Below, piece after piece: positions 1 to 9,118 of a DNA stretch of 64,000 nt. The translations under genes and the position numbers were made by a program. The DNA lies in NCBI GenBank assembly GCA_014116815.1, contig JACGYV010000003.1, forward strand, positions 1-64,000, given 5' to 3'. Position 1 is the first letter of the stretch. Every line of letters starts with the position of its first letter. The notes under the pieces are model-generated. The model saw only the letters and a program-made list of their open reading frames with translations. It ran no database searches and was not told where the DNA came from. Source of the stretch: Holosporaceae bacterium 'Namur'. Lineage in GTDB: Bacteria > Pseudomonadota > Alphaproteobacteria > Rickettsiales > Midichloriaceae.

Positions 1-2
1 TA

Positions 3-362
3 AAAAACATTTGTAATGACCTAGGTATCAGCGAAAGAATTATATATTTAGACGGCGGTAATCTTCCTGAGTTACTAGAGGGCTCACTTGCCGTAGTTAC
101 GGTGAACAGCACGGCAGGCCTACAGGCAATCCATCATAAAAAGCCTTTAAAAGTGCTTGGCACTGCAATTTATAACAGTGAAGAACTTGTCAATAAAGGC
201 ATCCTTGATGAATTTTGGAATAATTATAAAAAACCTAATCAACAAGCTTACATGAGATTTAAAAATTATCTTATGCGAAAAAACCAAATTAACGGTAGTT
301 TCTATGATCCCGAGGGAATTAACCGATTACTACAACAAATAGTTAAAAAACTTTGTAATTAA
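3..362 (+). CDS. capsular polysaccharide synthesis/export protein, C-terminal part (runs off left edge)
   Basis: The frame is open from the window edge and ends in TAA, so the start lies outside the window; a GTG at 102 is only an internal valine codon. The visible 119 residues contain a stretch like the late part of Capsule_synth (KpsS/LipB-type) domains: an elevated Gly-Gly-Asn followed by LPELLEGS, then VVTVNSTAGLQA, where the Asn-Ser-Thr-Ala-Gly lies in the presumed nucleotide-sugar site, then KPLKVLGTAIY. The glycosyltransferase at 58604-60811 has a matching block (INSGVGVLSMLWEKPVLYTG), so both probably act on a cell-surface polysaccharide. The family is recognisable; substrate and exact role are not. 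Confidence 0.7.
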   Translation, partial: KNICNDLGISERIIYLDGGNLPELLEGSLAVVTVNSTAGLQAIHHKKPLKVLGTAIYNSEELVNKGILDEFWNNYKKPNQQAYMRFKNYLMRKNQINGSFYDPEGINRLLQQIVKKLCN

Positions 363-438
363 ATGTTATTATTATAAAAGTTTTATTATTCTCTCTTTTA
401 TTATATAATTCTCAAAAATTATAAACTAGAATATATAA

Positions 439-2129
439 ATGCATATTATTAGAAGTAATCCGTTTTGGAGTGAAGATAACGTAATAAATATGCTTTTGCG
501 TTATGACAATTGGAATAATGCCACTCATACCCCTCTTACTATAAGCTATAAAGTTAATGTACCTCATATAGGACAACCTGTAAAAACGTATAGTGATCTG
601 GAAGCTCTAATGCATATTCTATCGGATACATTCGGTGTAGAGATAAGAAGCACCGGGCCTTTGGGTGAGTATGACATCGAGACTAAACAAGGCACGTTTT
701 TAACCAATGATGATTGGAAATATTTTGATATTATAAAAAAATAAAAGATACTTCCGCTTACGACATACCTAAGAGTAATATTAAACTAGCTGAACTCGGA
801 ATAACTAAAGACCAAATCAACAGTGCTTTTGAAGGTGTTAAATTTGCGTCCGATATAGATATTGGAAAGTTTTCATTCATGCATGAAAGAATTGAAGCAA
901 CTAAAAATTCAGAGCTTATAGACTCTTATAAATCTTTTTTTAATTCATCACAAGAATTTGACGACAGCCTTAAAGTTACAAAGTATGTGGTGAGCAATTT
1001 ATTTAAATTATAGGAAAGGTATGCGGATATAAATATCCAACCTGCCGATAATAACGGGAAAATTAAAATTGATGTAAGACTTTTAAAATCTCAAGACGGA
1101 AATAATCATTATACGGTTTATTCCGGTCCTCAGTATGAATATACCGATTGGGATAACGGTAAGACCACTTTTTTCAAAGGCGAGCTGAGCTTGGGTGTCA
1201 GAGGCCCTGAATTCTCGGTCGTACCCTTTAGCATGAGCTATCTGCCTGCCGATGCATTTATTGAATTGCACCACGGTATTGCACATGCATTTCTGGATCA
1301 TCCGGTCGACAGCTTACTATTTAACGGCGGAAGAAAAGATTTTAAATATGACAGCTGGGAAGATATTGTTATTTCATCACTCACTTATAATCCGTTCAGT
1401 TTATGTATGAGCGTGCTTGGCGATATACCATGCATAAAAAACCCCGGCTCTGTAAAGCCTATTGACAGCTCTCTTTTAACAGAAAAACAGGAGGGTTATA
1501 TCGAAGCTGATAAAGGAGATAATATAATTTATTTGAAAGGAAAAGAGTTATACCCGATTACCCCGATGCCGCTTGATATAAAAGCAATGCAATATTTCTA
1601 TACCCCTAATTGTAAAAATAAAGAGCAGGAAATTACTTATAAATTTGACGATAACGGCAGCGAATCAATCTTTGGTTTTAAAATTCCGCCGCAAGCAATT
1701 TTTACACTTTGGGATTGCAGCAAAAAAAGCATAATGGATGCTTCAAGCGTTAAAGGTATTATTGAAATAGATTTAGAACCCGGTGCCGGACATTTCAATT
1801 ATATCGGTGAGGAAACTTTCCTAATCGGTTATGATGCATATATTAAAACAGTACATACGGGTCTAAACGGCGGCACCGTGCACACCTCGAAAAGCGGCGG
1901 ACATAATATATTTTTGCATGGCTTAAATAACCAAGTTTACTTGGAAGGCTCCCATAATAATATTATACTTGCAAACGAAGAAAGCAATGTATCAATACAT
2001 AATTTTTTTCAACACTTTACTAATTCACTATATGTTGATAACGGCTCTATATGTGAGGTTATTGATTTAAGTAACATTACCGAAGATCATGTTTTAACCT
2101 CCGGTAATCATACTATTGAATTTATCTAA
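439..2129 (+). pseudogene. degraded serralysin-like M10 metalloprotease (no RTX repeats)
   Basis: Three reading-frame blocks make one broken gene. Block 1 (439-744) begins at ATG and is out of frame with the rest; adding one A in the A-run near 735-741 joins it to block 2 (747-1010). TAG at 1011-1013 then interrupts the same frame, which continues to TAA at 2127-2129. The family call rests on serralysin landmarks in order: THTPLTISYKV near the N-terminus; ADINIQ after the stop; a decayed zinc site HGIAHAFLDHP where HExxHxxGxxHP is expected; a Met-turn-like SSLTYNPF; then YPITPMPLDIKAMQYFY and FTLWD, IDLEPG. The last blocks are characteristic of the serralysin catalytic/C-terminal junction. 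The catalytic Glu is replaced by Gly, the third His is one residue too close, and no glycine-rich RTX nonapeptides follow. The protein would be inactive even if reading were restored. Serralysins normally leave the cell by a type I system, and one is encoded at 48733-51883. Confidence 0.75.
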
Positions 2130-2181
2130 ACAATATGACCGGAACAGTATTGTTGTAATAGACTAAAGAAGCTGGCAGCTA

Positions 2182-2973
2182 TTATTCACTACTAAACTGT
2201 TCCTTCATCACTCTTTCTTCAAACATATTTTGCTTATCAAACAAAATCTTAAGCACCTTATCTTTTCTTTCGGTTATTTCTACCGATCTCACATTTCTAA
2301 CTTCGGTAGAATCCGCAACTGCGCTCACCGGGCGTTTTTCCGCCTCCAATACTTCAAGCCGTACCCGGCTTTTATGAGATAAAAGCGCGCCTCTCCACCT
2401 TCTCGGCCTAAAAGGACAAATCGGAGTAAGCGCTAAAATATTGGCGTCAAGAGGGATGATTGGTCCATATGCGGCAAAGTTATAAGCACTACTTCCGGCA
2501 GGTGTTGCGATTAAAACACCATCGGCAACTAAACAATCCAGCCTAACTTCATCGTTTACAAAGATTCTGATTTTTGCAGCTTGGTTAGTTTCTCTGAGCA
2601 GCGATACCTCATTAACTGCAAGTGCCGCATGTATTTCACCTTCCAACGTTTCTGCTCTCATCTCTAAAGGGTAAAGCCTTGTTTCCACTGCTTTATCTAT
2701 ATGATCTAATAAGTCCTCAAATACATAATCATTCATCAAAAAGCCTACCGAGCCTCTATTCATCCCGTAAATCGGAGTGCTATGATCCATATATCTATGC
2801 AGCGCCTTAAGCATCATGCCGTCACCTCCGATAGTGATCACTAAATCACACTCCTGAGGAGAGACGCTCATAGCATCAATAAAATCATATTTTTTCATGA
2901 TTTCCTTATAGGCATTTAGCGCTACGATGGAATTAAGATCAGCCATTACTCCGATACGTTTATATTTACTCAT
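2182..2973 (-). CDS. nadK: NAD kinase
   Basis: Phosphorylates NAD to NADP with ATP in the cytoplasm, supplying NADP(H) for biosynthesis. The 263-residue length is usual for bacterial NadK. Visible motifs are the GGDG loop at residues 49-52 with a following M-L-K-A, the NEVS motif at 121-124, and the DGVLIATPAGSSAY segment at 151-164 that binds NAD and shapes the active site. Transcribed alone on the reverse strand, divergently from the Smr-hemD-miaA operon with about 130 bases between the starts. No anomalies. Confidence 0.95.
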   Translation of the reverse strand: MSKYKRIGVMADLNSIVALNAYKEIMKKYDFIDAMSVSPQECDLVITIGGDGMMLKALHRYMDHSTPIYGMNRGSVGFLMNDYVFEDLLDHIDKAVETRLYPLEMRAETLEGEIHAALAVNEVSLLRETNQAAKIRIFVNDEVRLDCLVADGVLIATPAGSSAYNFAAYGPIIPLDANILALTPICPFRPRRWRGALLSHKSRVRLEVLEAEKRPVSAVADSTEVRNVRSVEITERKDKVLKILFDKQNMFEERVMKEQFSSE

Positions 2974-3101
2974 TATATAATGTTTAAAAACCTTGCAATA
3001 AGATGTTGTTTAAAAGCTTATTTACCATAAAATGTAAATGCAGGAAACAATATAACTGTAAATAAATAAAACAATAAAACAATATAGCAATATAAATAAT
3101 A

Positions 3102-3668
3102 ATGACAAACGAAGTGGATGATTTTAAGCTCTGGTTTAGCATGCTTAAGGATATAAAAAAACTTAATACCAAAGCTAAAGTAGCAACTGAACTGAAGCCT
3201 TTTCCTAAACTTGACCCTTACAAGGCTAAACCCTTGCATCAAATCTTTGCTCCGAAAAACAGTAAGAATTTAATGGATTTAGAGATTAATAACAGCGCCG
3301 GGATTGATTATTCAACCAACAGAAAAATTGAGAAAGGTGAATATGCTATAGACGCTACCCTTGATCTTCACGGAAAAACTCAAGAGCAGGCTTTTTTAAC
3401 TTTAACTAAATTTATTGAAGAGGCATATCATGCTCAGAAAAGATTATTATTAGTTATAGTCGGCAAGGGGAAGCAATCGGAGAACAATCAGGGGTTGCTA
3501 AAAGGCTTGGTGCCACATTGGGTTAATCACCCGAGTCTCAGGCATCTGATAATCAGCATTAAGACCGCAGCTCCTAAGCATGGGGGAGACGGTGCAATAT
3601 ATATATTATTAAAAAGAATAAGAAATGATTCTAATTACAAGACCAAAAGCGCAAGCAAGGCTTATTAA
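3102..3668 (+). CDS. Smr-domain protein
   Basis: 188 residues with a charged N-terminal half and a C-terminal Smr domain from about residue 85. The domain has the LDLHGK signature at 87-92 and the VIVGKGK loop at 118-124, followed by a GGDGAIYILLKR ending typical of this family. Stand-alone Smr proteins are putative nucleases related to the tail of MutS2; their substrate in alphaproteobacteria is not settled. The stop overlaps the start of hemD by 44 bases, so the two are probably translationally coupled, with miaA next. Confidence 0.85.
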   Translation: MTNEVDDFKLWFSMLKDIKKLNTKAKVATELKPFPKLDPYKAKPLHQIFAPKNSKNLMDLEINNSAGIDYSTNRKIEKGEYAIDATLDLHGKTQEQAFLTLTKFIEEAYHAQKRLLLVIVGKGKQSENNQGLLKGLVPHWVNHPSLRHLIISIKTAAPKHGGDGAIYILLKRIRNDSNYKTKSASKAY

Positions 3669-4308
3669 GCTTAAGCTTAAAAATATGGGTTATAAAGTTA
3701 TTTGCTATCCTCAACTTAAAATTGAGTTTAATATTAATATTACTCTACCCGAAGTTGATTTATATAACGGCTTAATTATTACCAGTCAAAATACCGCTCA
3801 AGCTATAAAAGATTATGTTCAACTAAAAGATATTAATGCTCATGTAGTCGGAGAGAAAACCGCTAAAGTTTTAAGAAATTACGGTTTTAAGAATATAGTA
3901 TCTATCAGCAATGATTATATCGAGTTAATCAGTAAAATTAAAGAAGAGTTGCCGTATTTATCAAAACTTCTTTATCTGCATGGAGACCATGTAGCCGGTG
4001 ATATAAAAAGAAAGCTCATGCAATATCATATTATTGATAACCTAATAGTTTATAAATCAGTAGAAATTCCTATGTCAAAAAAAATACTTTGCTTTTTAAG
4101 AAATAAAATCAGTATGGTACTTTTTTATTCTCCGCGCACTGCCGCACTATTTGCAAAGAACACCATCGCTCTAAATTTTTTAAATATAAGCGCGATATGT
4201 ATTAGCCAAAACACGGCGGATGAGTTATCTTCTCTAAACTTTAAAGAAGTAAAAATAGCTAAGCTACCGAACGAGGATTCAATGCTGGAACATATTATAA
4301 ATGAATAA
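3625..4308 (+). CDS. hemD: uroporphyrinogen-III synthase
   Basis: Cyclises hydroxymethylbilane to uroporphyrinogen III in haem synthesis. The 227-residue protein begins with ILITRPKAQA, the usual HemD opening, then LIITSQNTAQAI, VVGEKTAKVL, a LLYLHGDHVAGD segment, VYKSVEIP and a late FYSPRTAALF followed by AICISQNTADEL. That order matches the two-domain HemD fold; sequence identity in this family is generally low. The start ATG lies inside the Smr gene and the stop overlaps miaA by 8 bases. Confidence 0.85.
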   Translation: MILITRPKAQARLIKLKLKNMGYKVICYPQLKIEFNINITLPEVDLYNGLIITSQNTAQAIKDYVQLKDINAHVVGEKTAKVLRNYGFKNIVSISNDYIELISKIKEELPYLSKLLYLHGDHVAGDIKRKLMQYHIIDNLIVYKSVEIPMSKKILCFLRNKISMVLFYSPRTAALFAKNTIALNFLNISAICISQNTADELSSLNFKEVKIAKLPNEDSMLEHIINE

Positions 4309-5173
4309 AAAGATATTAGTTATCTGCGGTGCTACCGCTTCCGGCAAATCCGCATATGCAATTGAACAGGCACTAAAAAGAAATGGTATAATTTTAAATG
4401 CTGACTCGATGCAAATATATAAACATATTCCTATACTTACCGCCCAACCGAGCAAAGAAGATTTAAGCATTGTGCCGCATGAATTATATGGCGGGGTTGA
4501 AATTGACGCAGAATTTTCGGTAGGCAAATGGCTAAGCCTGGTAGTCCCTAGAATAAATGAAATATTAACAATAGGAAAAACTCCGATTTTAGTCGGCGGC
4601 ACCGGTTTATACCTAAAGTCTCTAATCGAAGGATTTGCAGTTATCCCACAAATCTCTTCGGAAACCAAAGAATATATAGCTGATATCAGAGCTAAACACA
4701 CAAATTCAGAGCTTCATGCAATGCTTGAGACGAGGGATATTGCCTTATACAATAGGCTAGAACCCAATGATACGAAAAGAATATTGCGTGGGCTTGAAGT
4801 TTACCATGAAACCAAAAAGCCCCTTTCGGATTGGCAAGCAAATAACCATACTTCTTTCTTTGATAGAAATTTGTTTTCCATAACCCTAATCAACCCTGAA
4901 CGTGAAGTTATATATAATAACTGCAACCAAAGATTTATTAAAATGCTGGAAAACGGCGCAATTGAAGAGGTTAAATTCATTATGGAAAATTATCCTGGTA
5001 TTAGATACCCTGAAGCAATCGGTTTGAGAGAAATTATATCATACCTCAAAAACGAAAGAACGTTAAATGAAGCAACTGTTAAAGCACAGCAGTTAACCAG
5101 AAATTATGCAAAGCGCCAGCTAACTTGGCTTAAACACCAGATGAAGTATGATAATATCATAGAAAATACCTGA
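4301..5173 (+). CDS. miaA: tRNA dimethylallyltransferase
   Basis: Adds a dimethylallyl group to A37 of tRNAs that read U-starting codons. The P-loop GATASGKS is at residues 10-17, the NADSMQIY motif that binds the tRNA and Mg at about 33-40, a VGGTGLYL motif near residue 100, and RNYAKRQLTW close to the end. The 290-residue length is normal. Last gene of the Smr-hemD-miaA operon, and convergent with the next gene, whose stop lies 3 bases away. Confidence 0.95.
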   Translation: MNKKILVICGATASGKSAYAIEQALKRNGIILNADSMQIYKHIPILTAQPSKEDLSIVPHELYGGVEIDAEFSVGKWLSLVVPRINEILTIGKTPILVGGTGLYLKSLIEGFAVIPQISSETKEYIADIRAKHTNSELHAMLETRDIALYNRLEPNDTKRILRGLEVYHETKKPLSDWQANNHTSFFDRNLFSITLINPEREVIYNNCNQRFIKMLENGAIEEVKFIMENYPGIRYPEAIGLREIISYLKNERTLNEATVKAQQLTRNYAKRQLTWLKHQMKYDNIIENT

Positions 5174-5176
5174 TTA

Positions 5177-5692
5177 TCACAACTCGGTAAACAGGCTGGT
5201 AAACTCAAAGTTGATTTCCTCAATAGTTGTGTTATCATTTGTGCAAAACTCCTCCAGCAGTACAGCATATTCATTCTTAAACAAAGGTTTATTAGCATAA
5301 GCAAATTCCGCATTGCGGTACTGGTTCAAGTCAATCCCCATTTCAATAATACCGAACTTCTTTAAATTCTCATTTATTATTTTCGTTTCTTTATTGAGTA
5401 TTTCATTTTTAGTACTATGATAAAATTTTAGAGTCTGAGATTGCAAATCAAATTCAAATATTACGTTTTCATCTCCGGCTATCTTAACTGCGAGCTTAAA
5501 AAGAAACTCATCCATATTATTTATATATTTCTCAACCAGCTCACCTTCCGGAGTAGTTTTTTCATTGCAGGGGTTTTTTAGCTTAAATTTATGATTAGCA
5601 TATTCTGTTATATTATTTTTACTTAATGCTTTTATTGCACCGTAAAAATTAGGTGCTTGCTCTTTAAATTGCTCGTATGAAACTAAAGTCAT
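5177..5692 (-). CDS. hypothetical protein
   Basis: 171 residues, soluble, rich in Asn, Lys and Glu, with no signal peptide or membrane segment. I recognise no family. The frame is complete, starts at ATG and has codon use like its neighbours. It ends tail-to-tail with miaA, with no room for a separate terminator, and starts about 150 bases upstream of tolQ on the opposite strand. Probably a lineage-restricted gene. Confidence 0.6.
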   Translation of the reverse strand: MTLVSYEQFKEQAPNFYGAIKALSKNNITEYANHKFKLKNPCNEKTTPEGELVEKYINNMDEFLFKLAVKIAGDENVIFEFDLQSQTLKFYHSTKNEILNKETKIINENLKKFGIIEMGIDLNQYRNAEFAYANKPLFKNEYAVLLEEFCTNDNTTIEEINFEFTSLFTEL

Positions 5693-5846
5693 CCCTTGCC
5701 TATGCTATATAACTATTTAAAACTTATGGTAATGTGTGTAATAATTCTTTGTCAAATATTTTAAAATATAGCTGATTCTAAAAACCCCTTGCCTACATGC
5801 TGAAGTGTGTTAAATTTCTTATATAATATTACTCTATGGAATTTTA

Positions 5847-6617
5847 ATGCCTGCAATTTTCACCCTCATTACCGCTGCACCCGTAGATCGTGTCATATCT
5901 TCGGTAGATAAGGTTGCTAATCAAACCGTACATGCTGCTCCGAAATTTTCATTTTTAGGGCTTTTTTTTCAAGCTGATTTTGTTGTTCAAACAGTAATGG
6001 TGCTATTGTTACTTGCTTCAGTGTGGAGCTGGGCTATTATTTTTAATAAAGCAATCTCTTTAAAAGCTACTAAATTTAGGATGAACCGTTTTGAAAATGA
6101 GTTTTGGTCGGGTACATCTTTGGATAAACTTTTCAGGCAAGTTAAAAATAAGCAGGATCATCCTCTTGCTATTATATTTTCCGCAGCGATTGATGAATGG
6201 AATACCAGAAACGCTAAGAACATCGGTTCTGATTCAAGCCTAAGAGCCGGCGCCAAAGAAAGAATACATCAGGCGATGCAAGTTGCCGCCAACAAAGCTT
6301 TAGATAATATTGAAAAAAACTTAAACTTCCTAGCTACAGTCGGCTCAAGTGCACCGTTTATCGGCCTGTTCGGCACCGTGTGGGGGATCATGGTAAGCTT
6401 TCAATCAATTGCAGTTTCAAAGAATACCAGCTTAGCAGTTGTCGCTCCCGGAATTGCCGAAGCATTGCTTGCAACCGCTTTAGGGCTCGCGGCCGCTATA
6501 CCGGCGGTAATTTTTTATAATAAATTTGCTTCGGAAGTAAACGGAATTTCAAACAAAGTTGATGCTTTCTCAATGGAATTAAGCTCAATGATTTCAAGAG
6601 AGTTGGATAATCAATAA
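5847..6617 (+). CDS. tolQ: Tol-Pal system proton channel subunit TolQ
   Basis: Inner-membrane MotA/TolQ/ExbB family protein that uses the proton gradient with TolR to energise TolA during outer-membrane constriction. It has 256 residues and three membrane segments (about 45-65, 160-185 and 200-222), with the conserved cytoplasmic loop and the VGSSAPFIGLFGTVWGIM block that precedes the second helix. A GGA lies seven bases before the ATG. First gene of tolQ-tolR-tolA; the TolR start follows its stop directly. Confidence 0.95.
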   Translation: MPAIFTLITAAPVDRVISSVDKVANQTVHAAPKFSFLGLFFQADFVVQTVMVLLLLASVWSWAIIFNKAISLKATKFRMNRFENEFWSGTSLDKLFRQVKNKQDHPLAIIFSAAIDEWNTRNAKNIGSDSSLRAGAKERIHQAMQVAANKALDNIEKNLNFLATVGSSAPFIGLFGTVWGIMVSFQSIAVSKNTSLAVVAPGIAEALLATALGLAAAIPAVIFYNKFASEVNGISNKVDAFSMELSSMISRELDNQ

Positions 6618-6618
6618 T

Positions 6619-7050
6619 ATGGCTGCAAATCTTTTCCGAAACTCCTCAACACGTACAAGACGAGCACTAAACAGCGAAATAAACGTTACACCTTTTGTCG
6701 ACGTTATGCTGGTACTGCTGGTGATATTTATGGTTACTTCACCAATGCTGGTCGCAGGAGTAAACGTTGACCTTCCGAAAACTAAATCTTCCCCGCTTTC
6801 GGGGCAGGATGAACCGCTTGCAATTACAATTGATAAAAAAGGGAATATTTATTTACAGGAAAATAAAATAAATATTGATGAGCTGCCTAAGAAATTGGAA
6901 GCAGTGCTAGGTGAAAAAAAGGATACCAGAATATTTGTACGCGGAGACCAGAGTGCAAATTACGGTAAGGTAGTGGTGGTTTTCAGTTCATTAAAAGAAG
7001 CCGGGTTTAATAACGTTGCGCTTGTAACCCAAGCACACTCCACCCCTTAG
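6619..7050 (+). CDS. tolR: Tol-Pal system protein TolR
   Basis: Single-span inner-membrane partner of TolQ. The membrane helix is at residues 21-40 (INVTPFVDVMLVLLVIFMV) with Asp28 in the position of the proton-carrying aspartate of ExbD/TolR proteins. The periplasmic domain runs to residue 143 and includes the VDLPKT and FVRGDQSANYGKVV segments typical of the family. Starts one base after tolQ ends, so translation is almost certainly coupled. Confidence 0.95.
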   Translation: MAANLFRNSSTRTRRALNSEINVTPFVDVMLVLLVIFMVTSPMLVAGVNVDLPKTKSSPLSGQDEPLAITIDKKGNIYLQENKINIDELPKKLEAVLGEKKDTRIFVRGDQSANYGKVVVVFSSLKEAGFNNVALVTQAHSTP

Positions 7051-7065
7051 AATAGAGTGTTTTAG

Positions 7066-7920
7066 ATGGACAAGGGTTTAGTAGCTTCAGTAGTATTTCA
7101 TATTGCAATACTATGTTTATTTGTTTTTGGCTTGCCTTTCAGCTACCATAAAGCCGATCTTGACTATGCGATTGTGGTTGATATGGTAGATATCTCTGAA
7201 ATCACTAATATTAAAGTCAATAACTCTCATAAAAATAAGCCTAAAGAAGTAGAGCAAACGAAAAATATCCCTAAAGCTAAGCAGGAGAAAAAGATAGAAA
7301 AGGTTGAGCCTGAAGCAAAAGAGGAGCCTGTAAAGAGAGCTGAAGATGCAAAGGCTGAAACTTTACCTGAAAAGAAAAAACCGCTTGAAAAGCTTAAGAA
7401 AGAAGATCAAAAAAAACTTGAGAAGGAAAAAAAGAAGAGGGAAGAACAAAAGAAAAAGTATGACGATGATCTTTTTGCAAAATCAATATTAAATACTTTG
7501 GAAGAGTCTTCCGAAGCTGAAAAAGAAGATAAAAAGAAACCTGATAAGAAGGAGGCTAAAACAAAACCTTTAAAAGGTGAAACAAATAAAGAATATAATT
7601 CACCACTTCCCCTCTCGCTTAGCGAGAAAGATTTTATTCGTTCACAAGTTGAAAAGCACTGGAATACAACTGCTTTCAGTGGCGCTGATAGTTTAGGTAT
7701 GCAAGTAACTCTCCATATTAAACTTGATAGAGAAGGAAACGTAGTTGAAGTTAGACCGGTTAAAAAACTTTTTAATAATAATCCTAAATATGAAGCTTTC
7801 GTTGAAAGCACAATAAGAGCTGTAAAAATGGCTTCCCCAATTCAAAACTTACCTATTGAAAAGTTTAAAACCTGGGAAGAGATGAAATATAACTTTGATT
7901 CGAGCGGAATGATTTATTAA
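7066..7920 (+). CDS. tolA: TolA-like cell envelope protein (TonB C-terminal domain)
   Basis: 284 residues with an N-terminal membrane helix (about 5-24), a long periplasmic Lys/Glu-rich segment (about 55-175) that should form an extended helix, and a C-terminal TonB/TolA-like domain (about 185-284) containing VTLHIKLDREGNVVEV and an ending that pairs FKTWEEM with F-D-S-S. In the Tol-Pal machine TolA links TolQR to the outer membrane. The usual tolB and pal genes do not follow: the next 380 bases hold a repeat element and then gene fragments on the other strand. Confidence 0.88.
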   Translation: MDKGLVASVVFHIAILCLFVFGLPFSYHKADLDYAIVVDMVDISEITNIKVNNSHKNKPKEVEQTKNIPKAKQEKKIEKVEPEAKEEPVKRAEDAKAETLPEKKKPLEKLKKEDQKKLEKEKKKREEQKKKYDDDLFAKSILNTLEESSEAEKEDKKKPDKKEAKTKPLKGETNKEYNSPLPLSLSEKDFIRSQVEKHWNTTAFSGADSLGMQVTLHIKLDREGNVVEVRPVKKLFNNNPKYEAFVESTIRAVKMASPIQNLPIEKFKTWEEMKYNFDSSGMIY

Positions 7921-8080
7921 CTATTCACAATGGTGATACTCTGCCCTGCCTGATGTGCATTTAGCAATCATTGCAGAAAACTAAAGAAGTAAAATAATAA
8001 CCGGTATAAAGATATTAAATATTGAACCAAAATTCGACAGCTTGAAACAAGCTAATGCCACTATTTTTAAATATAGTAAA

Positions 8081-8301
8081 TTAATTTGAATATCCCGCAC
8101 CTTTATCAAAATATAATAAGTTAAGTTCAATATGGCTATATAGCCTACAACTGAAAAAGATAATAATGACTAATAAAAATCACGCGCCTCGCCACCATTT
8201 ATGGCGCGTGCACTTTATAAATGACATAGTCATTTATACGTAAACCCAGTTTAATTTTTCATAGTTAAACTATGCTCCCTATAATGAAAATATCTAGCTA
8301 A
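8081..8301 (-). mobile_element. miniature inverted-repeat element, copy A (most diverged)
   Basis: A 221-base stretch which, read on the reverse strand, matches copies B (40425-40645) and C (57621-57844) nearly end to end. Shared blocks are CATAGTT near the left end, TATAAATGACTATGTCATTTATA, GCACGCGCCATAAATGG, GGCGCGTG, GGCTATATA and the right end ATATTCAA.TTAATTTAC. Two internal hairpins are visible: TATAAATGAC with GTCATTTATA, and CACGCGCC with GGCGCGTG. It has no coding capacity. Its left-end TIR has decayed to TTAGCTAGATA. It lies in the gap where tolB would be expected. Confidence 0.75.
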
Positions 8302-8629
8302 TCGTAGAAAGATCAGTTTCAACAGGAATAAAATAATGTACTTTGCTCAACTCTTCATTACCGTTTATAAATTCATTTACCTCAATTGTATCTTTCGGGC
8401 ATTCATCATATATCCCGATAGCAGATTGGCTATTATCAATGCTGATTGTTTCAAGATTTTTATTATTTGCAGCTTCCAGCCACTTTTCCTGTGCAATTTT
8501 ATCCAGACATAATTTTTTATCTTTAAGATCAAGGTAATTAACTTGAATATATCCATCATACTCATCACTTTGAGAGAGAATTTGAACATCTGTATGGACT
8601 TTAAGCTTCAGGGATTCTTCCTGTTCCAC
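8294..8629 (-). pseudogene. 3'-truncated gene fragment of unknown function
   Basis: The frame gives 111 residues from a GTG at 8627-8629, but stays open further upstream to a stop near 8833 with no ATG, so the true start is missing. The open stretch of about 180 codons reads like ordinary soluble protein (for example DSWSGFTDGIVNF upstream of the GTG). The last codons, Ile-Ser-stop, lie within the end of repeat element copy A at 8294-8301, so the present C-terminus is probably created by the element. I recognise no family. Best read as a remnant that has lost both ends. Confidence 0.45.
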
Positions 8630-8835
8630 TGTAGAATTTGCAAAAGAAGTACTATTTTTATATTTGGAAGCTATTATTTCTAAATTGTCTGAATCAAAAA
8701 TATTTTTAAAAAGAAAATTTACTATGCCATCCGTAAACCCGCTCCAACTATCAAGATAGCTCGTGTCTACTATTTTAGAGGCAATTAATCCGGCATCTAT
8801 TGCATAGGAAAATTGCTTTTGTATGCCTAACTTCT

Positions 8836-9054
8836 ATGGAATACGCAAATAGCATAAAAAGCGTTGCATTAATCCGCCGCTTACCGGAGGATACCTCTAT
8901 CCTACATAAACTAGCTTCCGGCATAGCTGAATTTTTAAGCCAATATATGTCTTTGTTTCAGACTACCAGCAAATCAAACTATGATAAAATTGTCGGCCGA
9001 TATACCGACATGGTAATAGCACAAAGAGATAGTACTTTACAACATTCGCTATAA
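8836..9054 (+). CDS. short hypothetical ORF, possibly a gene fragment
   Basis: 72 codons from ATG at 8836; the frame is also open upstream from a TTG at 8800. The sequence looks mixed helical (IAEFLSQYMSLFQ, then YDKIVGRYTDMVIAQRD) and could be the C-terminal remnant of a larger protein, but I recognise nothing. It abuts the upstream end of the fragment on the opposite strand, suggesting a junction between two unrelated remnants. No clear ribosome binding site. Confidence 0.3.
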   Translation: MEYANSIKSVALIRRLPEDTSILHKLASGIAEFLSQYMSLFQTTSKSNYDKIVGRYTDMVIAQRDSTLQHSL

Positions 9055-9081
9055 GAGTATAGCTATCATTCCTAGTTTATA

Positions 9082-9118
9082 AAAAAAGCGTCCGACAGCT
9101 ACTGACGGGCGCTTATTA
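9082..9118 (-). terminator. intrinsic terminator facing the reverse strand
   Basis: The hairpin pairs AGCGTCCG (9087-9094) with CGGGCGCT (9106-9113), including one G-U pair, around an 11-base loop. On the reverse strand it is followed directly by seven T residues; on the forward strand the tail is only weakly T-rich. It therefore ends transcription coming from higher coordinates, where the nearest intact reverse-strand gene stops at 9611, almost 500 bases away. Confidence 0.7.

Noticed and set aside
7240..7590. Repeated Lys/Glu-rich DNA in tolA that looks like a repeat array
   Set aside because: It encodes the periplasmic charged helix of TolA-like proteins; low complexity is normal there.
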